A stretch of 64,000 nt of DNA from the NCBI GenBank assembly GCA_914767715.1, contig OU612066.1:32214283-32278282 (forward strand), written 5' to 3'. The position numbers were made by a program, and so were the translations under genes. Positions 11,650 through 23,763 of this stretch are shown here, one piece after another. Positions within the stretch are counted from its first letter, which is position 1. Each line of letters opens with the position of its first letter. The notes under the pieces are model-generated. The model did not search any database, was not told where the DNA came from, and was given only the letters and a program-made list of their open reading frames with translations. This DNA is from Membranipora membranacea. Lineage: Eukaryota > Bryozoa > Gymnolaemata > Cheilostomatida > Membraniporidae.

Positions 11650-13150
11650 TAAGGCCACCCTTCGGAAAAGCATCATGTATTCTCAGGCCTCTCAGTATTA
11701 ACAATACCGGAAAGAGCTGAATGGTAAGCCATCAACTTCAAGAAAAACATTTTATGGTTCACGCTGTGGTCAGCCATAGAAACTGGCCACAGACAAAACA
11801 ATGGAAGATCATTTTGCATCACAAAGGACGAAAGTTTCGATGCGTGGAAAGTTGCAAAGTAATATTTCATTTCACAGATGCACAAGTTATTAAACATTAT
11901 TGATACGCTTCATAGCATAACTCAATGTTAAATTAAAATGCAACTACATATTGTATTTGCTACCAGCTAGGCGTTTTCGACTTTTTAATCAGTCAATTTA
12001 CTAGGTCAATTTTCAACATAAATGTTTATGAAGCTCTATGTGATAACTCTTTGAATTTCTATTTAATAAGCAGCAAACGGATCTCATACTGAGCTGTTTG
12101 TAAACAGCTGCTTCACATTTTCTTATTTTTTACAGCATCAATTGCACAATCGAACGAGCAAAAGACAGAATATGACCTGTGATTCTGAAGCGAGATGTTC
12201 GACATAAGAGGTATGAGATTTTGTTAATTCCAACTAATAATTGAGCCATTGAAATATCTTATCGTTCTCGCAATTATTGTAGCCTAAAGTTGTAGCTAAG
12301 GTCACAAGTAATACACCCAAACATTTATCTTCAGCATAGGAGGTGTAAAATTATCAGCAAGTCAATGAAGGTACACCTCATGATTCAGCATCATCTGAGG
12401 TGGAAAGTCATGAGCATGTTAACAGAAGTTTATGGCCTTTCGCCTAGTAGGCCATGAAGTGGTGCTAGAGTGATATGAGCATTGACAAAGGTTGCTCATC
12501 AGCATACAGGAAAAACTAGGACATTGATGATTTCAATATGAGGATATGGTTGAGGTTTTTATGCGGCAGTGGCCTGAAATCAGCGCCAACATTGCAACAG
12601 GAAAAGCTAAGTAGTGAGGAAAGAAACATTACCAAGCTGCATGGTGAAGCCTATGATGCTTATCTTAATTACTACGCAAACATAATGATAGGTGCCGCAT
12701 GCCTCACCTATCAATCGCCCAAAAAAACTGCGATATACTTGCCAATGATGTGAAAATGTGAGAAAAAAGGAGAATGGTAGTTTATAAAAACAAAAACTAA
12801 GACAGAAATATTGCAGCGTTGATGGCCACCACAATCAGATACTCCGACCAATTAATAGACGATAGGGCAGGGTGGTTGCGGGAACGGGTGCTTTGCAAAT
12901 ACTTGGGAAGCTTAGCTACATGTGTAATACAGAATTTTCACTATTTTGGTATATTTATTGCGATTACAGAGCGCTATGCATACTTGGAAATCCACATAAC
13001 AATGATATGGGAATCAAATATGTGTAATATTTTGACAGGCATGGCCACAATAAGGCAGTAAAAGGTTACCTATTAGGCCACGCCTGCATAAAGGCTGCAG
13101 TCTGCCCACAGCTGCTCTAAGATATGTCATGTTATCCAAGTGTATGTATT
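11650..13150. other. No recognised gene
   Basis: Short frames only. A possible exon lies around 12,532-12,750, and a stretch near 12,390 (SSEVESHEHVN) resembles exon 4 of the preceding gene family. The rest is AT-rich and featureless. Confidence 0.35.
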
Positions 13151-13156
13151 CATGTT

Positions 13157-13375
13157 GCAGGTCTGGCTTCTACTGCAGCTGCCAGTACGTACCAGAAGAA
13201 AACACCCAAGGCAACAACAGATATAAAGGAAACGCTCCTGAGCCAGTTACAAGACACCACTACAATGCTGAAAACAAGATAAAACAGCAAGGACGCCGAC
13301 GATGCCTGCGGAAGCTTTATGGCTTCCGAAATGCGGCAGATTCCAACAGGATTTGAAAAGACAATTTAAAATTGA
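13157..13375 (+). pseudogene. Possible Myb/SANT-type accessory protein fragment
   Basis: After a CATGTTGCAG acceptor one frame reads STAAASTYQKKTPKA, then after one in-frame stop DADDACGSFMASEMRQIP. This is the sort of tail found in Myb/SANT or MADF-like DNA-binding proteins carried by PIF/Harbinger elements. A stop in the middle means it is broken. The likeness is weak and comes from pattern memory. Confidence 0.3.
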
Positions 13376-13379
13376 ACTT

Positions 13380-15230
13380 ACAGCAGGTTTTATTTGAGAC
13401 TAAATATCCATCACAATCACAATCGACATCTGCAATATAGAGAACTCCAAGAGCGAAATTTGAGCCCGACACGTCTTTAAACTACTCAGACACTATAGTA
13501 GACAGAGACAACCACTTGGTAGAGGCTATGGGGAAAATCAACAAGCCATTGCAGAAAAACTTATCTCTCCAGTTGAAGGGAAAATGATAAACACCAAGCA
13601 GGACAGGACTATACCCTCACAATAATAGAGGGTATATCGATAAAGGAATGATAACTTTTATCAGGAGGATAAGTCAGCTGAGAGAATGCACTTTATATAA
13701 ATTTTACACATTGGCAGTCACTATTCCCAATGTTTTGCCGGGTTTGGTGCCCAAGGAGGGACACAGATATAGGTTATTGGTAGTCTTAGGACTGCTCCAT
13801 CCCTTTTGTAAGCAGCGAAGCAGATGAAGACCAAAAAATGTTATTATGATCAGTCCTTAGATGTTCCGGCAATGAAAACGTAATATTTTTTTCTTTTCGG
13901 GGAGTAGCTGATAAATCCAGCAATCAGCCAGCATTGCGTGATTTATACAGCAGACTCGGTGAATTCGAAGTTTCATCAGTTGTCCATTTGTTGCCATGAC
14001 AGCTACAGCCAATAATGAGACCATTGGATTCATCAAACAGTCCATGAATATGCAGCGCTGCCGGGACACTAGGATCTCGATCGAAAAGAAAAACATCTCG
14101 TGAGGTCAGCTATTGTGATAATATTTAAAACTTAAGTCCATTGTTCATGGATATGGTATAGCACCAGATAGACCATGCGCTTCTAACAAATAGAAACCTT
14201 ACAAAAAATTGCTTGAATGGTAACAAATGTTGCTATTTTTTATATGGAAATTCAATAACGTACTAATATTCATTAGAGCTGCTTCTGAATTCACATTATT
14301 GCTTCGATACTTGGAAAATGTACTAGTGCTCAGAAATTGGGCATATATTGTATGTTTTTGCCAAAGCTGGCGAGCTTTCCCTGATCTTCAGTATTTTAAT
14401 TTTATATCATCTTTGATATTGGTTGTAGTCACCATGTCGTATCAGATACTGGAGAAAATCTGTCCAATCTCAACTTACTGACTGAGCTGCTACAACTGAG
14501 TCAGGAAATTATGGAGCAGATACTTGTTTTCTTCAATAACATGAAGAGTTTAACAGAGGCCTACACATATGTCGGGGAGGCGATTGGACAGAAGGTAGGA
14601 GACCTCAATCCTTTACTCAGGATGTACATATCTGTGACGTCATCTGAGAGGTAGGATATCATCATCAATGACCTCAACAACCCCAATAAGTAGCATCTGA
14701 GTGGGTTTTTCATAGCTGTTGGTGTTAATGTGTCAAAAATCAAGAGCATTATTATGCTCCGCAACTTGCGCCGCGTGATCAATGGAGGGGAACAACTCCG
14801 AATGCAACAAATAGATCAAACTAGATGAAACATTTTGCGCTTCACCACCCAACAAAACAAACCAACAATAAACAAAAACATGATAATTGTAAGGGTCCGT
14901 TCACTCACCATGCTGTCTATCAGCGTCTACTGCTTTAGCTGCTGACGTTTGGCCTGTCTGAGGAGCTGTAGGTCTCTAGAGTCCCACTCAAATATGCTGG
15001 ACAACAACCGAGACATGAAGATTGGATACCATGGATGAGAACCACCAGCTGTCATGTTACCAAGTCATCTGATGAAGTGGTAGATAGGATAATGTACAGC
15101 AGTTTCTGTCCACATACAGTACTTGAGGCTGTTCGACTGCGTTATCTCTATACCCGGAACAAAATGAGTCTAAATGGTATTTTTTTGGAATCTTTTTTTT
15201 TTACATCTGATTTACCAGACATTACAATTT
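13380..15230. other. No recognised gene
   Basis: Several frames of 60-85 codons occur on both strands, but none has a domain or a convincing exon chain. One minus-strand stretch (about 14,095-13,950) after CACAATAG is open for about 60 codons (FLFDRDPSVPAALHIHG) but unrecognised. Confidence 0.35.
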
Positions 15231-15234
15231 GAGA

Positions 15235-15500
15235 CAGTATTTATCTACTGTCAGAACCTGCAAAAAAACATGCAAATCTGAGGAAGAACACAACGCCATA
15301 AATGAAACTAAGAGTATTAGGATTATGTTTTTGGATTCCTTACTTTTTCACTATACCTGGCCCAATTGATTTCAATGAGCTGCCTTCACTTTTTGTTAGA
15401 ATTGATATTAAAATCTCACAATCCTTGTTTGAACCACTTGTTATCCAGACAGCAGACCCCGCAACCAATCAAGTGAGCTTGTCTAGGATCCACAACATTT
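15235..15500 (-). repeat. Decayed duplicate of the 16.0-16.3 kb exon region
   Basis: From GACAGTATTT and GTCAGAACCTGCAAAAAA to the CAGACAGCAGACCC block, this matches 16,013-16,290 at a spacing of about 777 bases. Read on the minus strand it still shows CEILIS and SEGS in the exon frame, but with indels and a stop. It is a tandem duplicate that has lost coding capacity. Confidence 0.75.
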
Positions 15501-15681
15501 GCAATAAAAATAAAAAATAGCATATAAAACAAGCAATTTAAACCAAATACAAGTTGCTTTCTTGGGTTTGAGATTGAGTCCTTCACTCTCTGAACTCCCT
15601 GAACTCCCTGAATTAAACAAGTCATGAAAGCATGGACAACTCTTAACAAAAAGCTGCTATGTAGGAGACACGTCAGGGCGT

Positions 15682-16281
15682 TTAGGTTTGGGAATGAGTC
15701 CAATCTATCTGGACACACTGGCAAAGCGCAGATTCCGTCTTTGTTGTTCCACAATATTTTCTGACAGGAGCAAATGCTTGATAAAATGCGACCAGACGCT
15801 TGGTGAAACAGGCAGCCTTGTAACCTGGGAGCCTCAGCAGCATCACAACTTGTTGTAATTCCACGCTCCTCACTACCCGACCTGGTACAACGGTCTCACC
15901 GTCCACCTTGTAAGCCTCCCTCGCCTTCTGGGCATGATGAACATGCACAATTTCTCTCAGGCATGCTTCACAGTATTCTGTATTTATCGCTATAGGAACC
16001 AAAATAGGACAGTATTTGGCTACAGTCAGAACCTGCAAAAAAGTCCAAGAGCATAAACAATGCCAAAAATGAATCAAAGAGTTTTAAGGATCATGTTTTA
16101 TGGATTTCATACCTTTTACTAGCCCTTGCACCATTGGTTTCAGTGGGCTGCCTTCACTTTCTGATATCAGAATCTCGCCATCCTCGTTTGACACTAGTAT
16201 CACCCAGGCAGCAGACCCTGCACCCAATCCAATGAGCTTCCATAGTGGTGGCGTGATTTTTTTATTTTGTTTCCGAGCCAA
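15682..16281 (-). CDS. Two exon-like segments of an unrecognised protein
   Basis: The upstream segment (16281-16113) reads ITPPLWKLIGLGAGSAAW and ends at a GTATGA donor. The downstream segment (16032-15682) follows a strong TTTTTTGCAG acceptor and is open for 117 codons with a conserved-looking core (VDGETVVPGRVV, then LLRLPGYKAACF, then YQAFAPVRK) and paired cysteines (YCEACLREI). The two segments do not join in phase by the simplest junction, so a small exon or an indel lies between, or the gene is decayed. No start ATG was found. I do not know the family; a role in a mobile element is possible given the surroundings. Confidence 0.4.
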
Positions 16282-16527
16282 GAGGTGACAACTCAGGTCG
16301 ATCTAGGCTGACCTAAAATTTCACATGGGAACATGGTGATTGCGATACAACTAGAAAGTTGTTGCAGATTTTAGTTCTGTACCGATGAAACAAGGAAAAA
16401 CCTTTACAGAATATGAAATTATTGCAAATTGAAAGCCACAAATATACATTACCGTCCTACAGTTGTTTGCTCATACCTATCAAAAATCATGACTATAAGA
16501 CGATGCAGAATAATCATCATCATCCTC

Positions 16528-16905
16528 CTAGCTACAATCACCGAGTAGCATTACACTCAGTGACTTGGCGTTATTACCCCCAAAACGAACCAGTCCTTTC
16601 CAATCATGTGTCTGGTGGTATTTCTCTTCTGCTGAAAAGAACATTCGATCTATTTTGATGTAGGCCGCACGTCTCCTCTCTGTTACACCCATCAGAATGG
16701 CCTCTTTGGTATCTCTAAAATCATTCGTTGTCTCTCTTATTAATACCACTAGATTCGAAAAAGAGATTTTCCCTGCTGCCATTTTGTTGATCTTTTTGTG
16801 GAAACCTAGAAAATAGATGAATTCCAATATGCATGACTTATTTATACACAACGCAAAGGTTGAGCCTTCAGCTTCGCCAAGGATGAGGAGACTGAATGTG
16901 AGCAA
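16528..16905 (-). CDS. Unrecognised exon beginning MAAGKI, with a decayed relative at 18.8 kb
   Basis: A minus-strand frame opens with MAAGKISFSN and continues through GVTERRRAAYIKI for about 90 codons to a stop. A homologous stretch at 18,785-18,900 (minus) keeps MAAGK and the RRRAAY block but is frameshifted and carries stops. Two copies of the same exon in different states of decay suggest a repeated gene or element. No domain is recognised. Confidence 0.35.
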   Translation of the reverse strand: MLTFSLLILGEAEGSTFALCINKSCILEFIYFLGFHKKINKMAAGKISFSNLVVLIRETTNDFRDTKEAILMGVTERRRAAYIKIDRMFFSAEEKYHQTHDWKGLVRFGGNNAKSLSVMLLGDCS

Positions 16906-16914
16906 AGGCCTTTT

Positions 16915-17240
16915 AGTTGTTCAAAGTACTTTAGTTGTTACTGTAGTTTGAGGTCTATCTAGCAACTTCTCTGAGATTTATGGGAGAACCTGTCTGTAAT
17001 TGTGTTTTTATGGTTTCACTTGATCGACAGCGACAATAAACATATGATGCGATTCAGAAGAAAATATTTAAAATACATAGTGTAAGCTGTTATGTAATGA
17101 TGGGGATATTTTGAGGGGGGAGTGAACATTAGCTTTGGAAGACTCAGTCTACCAATTGCAATGAATATCAAAGCTAAAGAATAATTTCTGACAACTGCTG
17201 TTGTATATCTTCAAGCTTGCAACCTGAAAAATGTAGGATT
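16915..17240 (+). repeat. Dispersed repeat, copy of 5415-5600
   Basis: Matches the block at 5415-5600 in the same orientation, with about 100 extra bases (about 17,000-17,100) inside. It ends with CAAGCTTGCAACCTGAAAAA, the palindrome arm seen at 5.4 kb. Confidence 0.75.
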
Positions 17241-17289
17241 GATACACTCACATTCTGCATTGTTGTAGTACGAAGTTTGAAGTTTGTTT

Positions 17290-17775
17290 ATTGCCTAAAT
17301 TCTAATATCCATCCTGTGATAGGTTGATAGCATCGAATGTACAGCACATACATGGAAAAATGAAAATAAAAGGAGTCTGAGCTGCATTAGTTAAAAAATC
17401 GCATATAAAATTCAAAAACGGTACTTTGTCTTTTGGTTGTTCTACACTTGGATGGCCTATATTTATCTATTTTTTCTCTACAAGCAGATGTTCTGTTTGT
17501 GTTTATTTTAATACGAGAGTTCAAGGGGTGATTATCGTTGTCAGCTATTCTAGTGAAATGTTCACTGTGGTGTGGTTCAAGTGGTGTGCAGGATTGCTGT
17601 GATGGGTGGCAGTGCGAGATGGTCCAGCCTCTGCTCGTAGTTGTCAGAGAATGGCAGCACAATCCGAGTAGCAGAGCGCTGGATCCTCTCGAGTCGTGTT
17701 TTATCGGTGTCTGATAGTAGATTATACCATGCAGGGCAGGCGTAGGAGATTATAGACTTAATGTACGGATCTTTC
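17290..17775 (-). mobile_element. LINE C-terminal fragment
   Basis: On the minus strand, frames recover IISYACPAWYN, LERIQRSATRIV and, after a shift, HSEHFTRIADNDNHPLNSRI, then CRTTKRQS and FEFYMRFFN with a stop. This is the C-terminal tail typical of CR1/Jockey-group non-LTR retrotransposons, after the reverse transcriptase. At least one frameshift is present and the 5' part is absent, so it is a 5'-truncated dead copy. Confidence 0.75.
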
Positions 17776-18098
17776 TGTCATACACAGAAACTCCTTCAAT
17801 TCCCCACCTGACCATTCAGTAGTTCTTATTAAACTCTAAAAGTTCTTCGCCTTTCGGGCTGCTTGAGATTGATTTCAACCACTTCAGCCACTCCCAAATA
17901 ATCTTAGGAGGTAGTAGAGCTAGTCGTAATTTGTGGTCCAACCTTAATAAAAAAATATCATTGTAAGAATGTACCTATTATATTATTATAGTAATTCCAA
18001 TGATGATAAAGGGTGTATGGTAGATTTTTGAATACGGTGTTACAATATACCTCACCAAGCGTATGGTTTCTGTGGCTGGATATCATAGCAATGTGCAC

Positions 18099-18611
18099 TT
18101 AACATCCAACAGAGGTTTTAGTTAGCTTCTGTTTAACGAAGACGGCCCTGAGCATTGCTCTCATCTTTTTCTTCATCTTCATCTTCTTTTCCTTGAATTG
18201 TGTAGCCTTATCAGGCTGAAAATTAAACAGTCTCTCATGCAGTGTAATGTAAATTTGACACATGTGCCTTGGCTTCCCCCCTGGAACCATGGTCGGTTCA
18301 ACTCAATAAACATATCACTTGACCATAACTATGATTTACTAACCATTACATAAACCCATTTGCATTATATTCTAACAAAAGATGACAATAGTATCAACCA
18401 GAGTGAGCGTAAAAGGCGCAAAACGGTTGGCCAATATTGATGAAACACATACGTAGTAATTCTGCAAAGCCTTCTGAACTTTGTTCTTGGCGTGGGGCTG
18501 TGGCAGCGGGGGCTTTTATTTGGAATTTCACTTGAAGGGACTTAGTGCTGCTGGGGCTCGACACTTCTACCACCCTAACCTTCGGATCGAGACAATCCGT
18601 CTCACTCTGTA
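18099..18611 (-). CDS. Two possible minus-strand exons, unrecognised
   Basis: A segment from about 18,611 (after a CAG acceptor) to 18,444 reads RVVEVSSPSSTKSLQV and FQIKAPAATAPRQ. A second from about 18,220, after TTTTCAG, reads PDKATQFKEKKMKMKKK and ends KLTKTSVGC plus stop at 18,099. The second is strongly basic. They could be consecutive exons of one small gene, but no domain or start is visible. Confidence 0.3.
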
Positions 18612-19017
18612 AAAGCTGGATATTATCACAATATATAAAGCCTACACAAAATTATAGTTCTTTATCTTTACTTTTCTGATAATTGACACTACAAAGTAGC
18701 TCCAGATACCTTGGACTACTTTTATTGACCTGTTCGAATGTGCTTATGTTCTGCTGAACATGTCATCTTATTTTACATAAGCCGCTCTTCTCCTCTATGT
18801 CACTCCCATCAGAAGTGCCTCTTGAGTTTCTTAGAAGTCTTGGCAAAATAAATTTTTCCTGCTGCCATTCTGTTTATCTTATTGTGGAAACCTAGAGAAT
18901 AGTTGATTTCCAGGATGCTTGGCTTCTTTATATAAACATCATTAAAACAAAAGCACTTTTTCAATTTTGCTGGCGCCTTAAATACTGGCTCCGGACGTTC
19001 ATAGAGATTTTATTTTT

Positions 19018-19293
19018 TATTGTGGTTTTATAGTGTTGATCGGTAGAATATCCTGCTGATCATCATTCAGAGCTGGAATGGTGGTCTCATCCTCATCTCT
19101 TGTCATCAGATCCATGATCCATCCAAGGCAGACTCATCCTCTATGACAACATCTTCTGAGATATTTATGTCATAGGACATCACAGATCCTGACTGGTCAT
19201 CGAGATACTCTATTCCAATCAGCTCCCCTGTAGTCTCAAAGAGTGAACTACAATACTCCGTTGATTCAAATGAATCGCAATGATATTATAGGA
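19018..19293 (-). CDS. Acidic C-terminal exon, one frameshift
   Basis: The minus strand reads EYCSSLFETTGELIGIEYL, then an acidic tail; after a one-base shift near 19,115 it continues MDLMTRDEDETTIPALN to TAA, with AATAAA just beyond. Overlapping open frames of the same acidic character on both sides of the shift suggest one former exon. It lies 3' of a P-element-like exon on the same strand, so it may be the tail of that remnant, but I cannot confirm the family. Confidence 0.35.
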
Positions 19294-19679
19294 ACTGTCG
19301 CGTGTATAGGAAAGGCAAGCTCACAAACTGTATGAAATCTGACTGTTGACCCTGGCGTTTGTGTGAGCAAGTCAAGCAATCAGAAACTTTATACCTTTCT
19401 GGAATGGATTTTTCCCCCGATCAATTTACGGAAAAAAGACCCTGTATATTGAGAGGGTCTCAGACACCATGTGAACAGAGATTTGTCAAAAATATTAGTA
19501 CTGAGGGGGATCACTGCTACTTGATATTGAGTGTTGTTGGTGTTACTAAGCAATGCTCGCCGGTTCTGGTTCCACCTGAATAGGCGTAACATTAGATGTA
19601 CCTGCATATTTTCAGCATTTGCTGAATTTCCCATAATGGATTATTCGTAGGATACTTGGTAATTATTTGATGCTCGTTC

Positions 19680-19850
19680 TGTTTGATGGGTGGTAGATCA
19701 AGGCATTGTATCTTTGACTTCCTCTACAATCTTGTCATCCCAACCACTGGTGCTGTGACAATAGATCTTGTAACTCCTCACAGATGAAGATCTGGGGAGA
19801 CACATGCCAGCTTTCCTAAGCTTATCAAACTCACCAAACCATTGTGGAGA
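19680..19850 (-). pseudogene. P-element-like transposase exon fragment
   Basis: The minus strand reads KLRKAGMCLPRSSSVRSYK and then CHSTSGWDD, the LPSxRTLxxY-type segment that precedes the catalytic core in P-element/THAP9-type transposases. It is clearly homologous to 42,820-42,990 (minus), which has the same words. Only this exon is recognisable here, and the frame downstream is broken. Confidence 0.55.
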
Positions 19851-19889
19851 GTGAAAGTTGTATTATTGTTCACCAAAGATGGCCATCGC

Positions 19890-20185
19890 CTGACTCAACG
19901 AGATGGCTGCCAATAACATGTGTCTGAGGAGCTGTCTCCACAACATTAAAGGTTACACAACTCTCATCTTTGTAACACAGACTGGCAGCCAAAACAGTGA
20001 GCTCCAAAACCAATGCATAGACAATCCAGTTTTTCGGGCATAAACCATTTTTCTAGCATTTTCAGTGACAACGGCGGTCACCTACACGAAAATTAAGTTT
20101 TGAAAAGTTTAAGATATTGAAAGAATCAAAGACTGAAAAAGCGTAGGCTGGGTCTTTTTCAATGGAGATCTAGAAATACAACATC
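19890..20185 (+). repeat. Dispersed repeat, direct copy at 25081-25370
   Basis: About 290 bases, from GAGATGGCTGCCAATA through GGCGGTCACCTACACGAAAA to the TAGAAATACAACATC block, match 25,081-25,370 in the same orientation at roughly 80 percent by eye. No frame is shared. The class is unknown. Confidence 0.8.
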
Positions 20186-20216
20186 GTAGCCAGTCGAAGA
20201 CTCCAGGCATTAAGCG

Positions 20217-20880
20217 GCGTTTACATTGTCAACTAATCTGCATAATTGAACAACACCGACATACCATAACTGTCGGCAGTAAATGTCGGTGTAATATAGG
20301 TTATAACGATTTTGCTTTTACACTAGATTGGTCGGTCTAATAACTCCACCCTGATCTATCAATCAAGCAACTATATTGACCAATCAGCTACCATTTTGCG
20401 ACAATATTACCCCTGTACAATACTACAGCTAGTAATGGTAGTACTAGGTAAAAAAGATTGTAGAAAAGTGGGAAGCTGAACTTTTTAACTTGTTTTTGTA
20501 ACGCCATTATTATGGATGATGATGAGCTGCTTGCCATAGTTGCTGCAGGCACTGTTGTTGTGCTGGCAGGTGCTCAGCTTGTGGCTGATGAACATCAGAA
20601 GGTTGGTAACATAATAAAGGAAACTCCTTGGAATGGGGATGGATTGGTTTTAAACCACAGGATAGCTCCCAACAATTAGTGGTTTTTGTTTGACCTGAGT
20701 GACCTACATATCTGTGTTTTAATTGGCTATGCATCAATGGAATCGGACCCTGTGTCTTTCATTCTGTGACATGATCACAGAGCAGCGATTTTATTAAACT
20801 CCGATTAGTCTGCGCGGACACAATGTTTACATTAGAAGATTTGTAGTTCAAATAGGCAGATTAGTTGACAATGTAAACGC
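20217..20880 (+). mobile_element. MITE with 25-bp TIRs, probably PIF/Harbinger-derived
   Basis: The ends GCGTTTACATTGTCAACTAA (20217-20241) and its exact reverse complement (20856-20880) form perfect 25-base inverted repeats around 664 bases. AGC stands at or one base from both ends, a possible 3-bp target duplication. Inside, an ATG at 20512 opens MDDDELLAIVAAGTVVVLAG, the kind of acidic then Ala/Val-rich start seen in PIF/Harbinger nucleases, ending after about 55 codons. It looks like an internally deleted element that kept the 5' end of its transposase gene. Confidence 0.65.
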
Positions 20881-22016
20881 AGCTTTAGAAAAGCCTATAT
20901 TTAAAAAAATAATTAAATAAGGCTTCGTTGTGGCGCAACAGTAGGCCTGAGTATTTTGATTAATTCTAATAGCTTTTATGTCGTTTAAGATTGAATAATT
21001 CTTTGCATGGTGACTAAGTTTATAAATCGATCATTCATTCAAAAGGTTTACTCCTTTCATTTATAAAACTTTATTTATCAAATCATCTGTTCTTCACCGC
21101 CAAAATCTTTCTTTCTTTTCTAACTGCGGACCTACTGTCAACCTTCACCATAGTCTTTTGTAACAATCAATCCTGCAATCAATTATGACATGTAACAGTG
21201 TGCTTTTACATAGGTCATAAATTAGCCTATCCAATGAGGTTATAATTTGTGGAATCAGTTGGCAGGATTTCGGTGAGGTGAAGTGAAGTGCACTTGTCTC
21301 ATCCCCTGCCTCCTTTAGACGTTTCGCATAGTTTCGTATGTATTGTGGACATCGTATTGTTGCCATCATTAATCATGGGGCAGCGTACTCCACACTAAAG
21401 ATTGTCTAAAAGTTTTGACTTACAATTTCCTCCCCAAAGAAATATTACAAGAGTATTTGGCCAATACCATGTGGTATAGACATAAATTAGGCCAGTCGGT
21501 TCTTCTGAGTGAGCTCTGATTATTTGAAGTCAGAGGTATGCCTATTCTTATTACAGGCAGGTAGCTGCTATAAAACCTGGAAGGTCTGTATCTTGAATGA
21601 TACCTTTTATCCATCTCAAAAAAAAAGAAGAATGTTCTGCTACCACAAAGGCGGAATTGGCGTCATATCCTGTGCTGCGTCTTTCATCCGCATTCACCCC
21701 TTTTTATTGGTTTTTATTTCGTATTGTGACCTTTTCCCTTGTGACAGTGTTCTTGCTTTACATCCATATATGCACTCTGTATGTCAGTTATATTTTCCAC
21801 ATTTTGAACGACGAGGTCGTCGTTTCTCTACCCTGGTGGACTATGTCAGGATGACAATTTTTAAAGCATTCACCAGTACTATTAAAACAATGAATATCAT
21901 ACTATGCCAATATCATTGTCACACAGGAATATATCCTCCAGGGTACCATCAATTAATTTACAGCAAAAGCTGCAGACTTTGTAAAATAATTTCCCAGATC
22001 TTGGCATGAAATCCAA
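20881..22016. other. No recognised gene
   Basis: The longest frame (21,509-22,009 plus) is hydrophobic and Cys/His/Tyr-rich without domain, splice context or homologue. A 74-codon minus-strand frame at 21,369-21,145 looks slightly more protein-like but is also unrecognised. Confidence 0.4.
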
Positions 22017-22275
22017 AAAACAATCAAAGTCCAATAATTCTTGCCTTTTTTAATTACAATTGCAGACAACTCACATGAAATAAACCATCCACAAACAATG
22101 GCTGGACCCATCTTTAAAACAATTCAAAGTTCAATAATTCTTGTTTTTTTAATTGTTGTTACAGTCAAAGCACATGACAGGAACCATCCAGAAACGGTCA
22201 AAGTCAAACGGTCAAAGTTTTATAATTTTTTTTGCTTTTTAATTGTTTATTGCGGACAAAAAACATGACTTGAAT
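22017..22275 (+). repeat. Degenerate tandem repeat, three units
   Basis: Three successive units each hold CAAAGT(C/T)...ATAATT, a T-rich run, AATTGTT and CACATGA...ATCATCCA, starting near 22,024, 22,125 and 22,203. The units differ by indels. The T-rich tract is followed by TTGCAG or TTACAG, but no reading frame continues. Confidence 0.6.
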
Positions 22276-22279
22276 CATC

Positions 22280-23535
22280 TAAAAATAATGACCTCATTTT
22301 GGACACTTAGGCGATGATACAGTTTATGATCCATAAATATAATATAATCCATAAATCCAAATCCATAAATCCATAATCTTATAAATATTAATGATTTTAC
22401 ATTATAGTTAAATTTTAAGGTGTTGGGATTTTATTATGAAACTAACGTTGAGTTTATAATACAGAGAATGATTAACAGCCTATCAGTAGATAGGATTTTT
22501 TACATGAAAACAACACTTATTGGTGTCTTATTACAACTTAAAATTAACCCTGGTTTGCGGAGCTTTCTATTTTAGCATCATCTTATTATTGCATCCCTAC
22601 CTTCTGCTATATATGATGACCTGAACGCCAGAGCGATGGACAAGAATTGAAATAATATCAAACCCAGTACAGCGCAATACTGCTACCATTGCTCCTAGTA
22701 AAAGAAGAAAGAGAATACAACTACAAGTTACCACCAACTTCAGCAATACTTGCGCCAGCTGCACCTGCTTGCGCAACACTTTTATCATCAAGGTGAAACT
22801 ACCCGCTTGCACCACAATAATATCATCATCAAAGTGAAACTGCCTGCCAAAGCTGCATCATGCATACACCATTGAGCACACCAATAAGTATATGCAGCAG
22901 CCACAGCTTCAGGCAGTAGCAACAGGACCGTCGTCCTTTACGGTATCATATAGGCAGTTAGCATTAAGACAGAGTAGCATCAGGACCGTTGTCCTATTCG
23001 GTAATATTTTAGACTGTCAAGTGAAATCATTGATTGTATAATATAAAATAACTGGTATTGTTGTATAATTATGTGTAATAGCAGCTATATCTGTGCTATC
23101 AGTGCTTATATCAGCACTCATATGACATTCGAAACAATAAGGAAAACAAAATATGGATACGGATGCAGAGGCGGTCAGGTCAGATTATTTAGAACACCTT
23201 TTAAGATTTTTAACCTTATATAAATATTTTATACATGTGTTTTGTCTCAATTGAATTAAATGGTCAGGGTCATTAAATTAATAATCTTATGCTAAACAAA
23301 TTAAGTTTATGCCTGTCTGGTTGACGCAAATGGGTAATCACATCCACTTGACTCTTCAGTAGTCACAATTGTGTAGTCAAGGGCTGTCTAAAACTTCACG
23401 CACTTGTGGACGGCCTTGTTGGCGCTTTCATGTACCGGAGTATCAGCAGATATCAAAAGCTGCAATACATACAACGTGTGATGATTTAAATAGACTGTGT
23501 GCTATAATAGCCTTGAATTAAATCTAAATTCAACA
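22280..23535. other. No recognised gene
   Basis: AT-rich. AGGACCGTCGTCCT near 22,926 and AGGACCGTTGTCCT near 22,983 are small hairpin-forming direct repeats. Nothing else is supportable. Confidence 0.4.
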
Positions 23536-23753
23536 TTGAGACGTGTGTCTAGTGCATTAAATTCAGTGGAGTAGATAAACTCTGTGCGTGTATCACATTT
23601 TGCCAGGATATTAATTGATATCGCTCATAAAGCCCATCAGAAAAAATTGAGACATGTGTCTAGTGCATTAAATTCAGTGGAGTAGATAAACTCTGTGCGT
23701 GTATCATATTTTGTCAGGATATTAATTAATATCGCTCATAAAGCCTATCAGAA
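23536..23753 (+). repeat. About 110-bp tandem duplication
   Basis: The unit beginning TTGAGACGTGTGTCTAGTGC and ending in AAAGCCCATCAG is repeated at once, differing at about seven positions. It includes CAGTGGAGTAGATAAACTCT in both copies. It is a recent local duplication, with no coding signal. Confidence 0.9.
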
Positions 23754-23763
23754 TTTGTCCGAT

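Noticed and set aside
21509-22009. 166-codon plus-strand open frame
   Set aside because: Composition is erratic (Cys, Tyr and His clusters), there is no domain or splice context, and a tandem repeat follows; it looks like chance.
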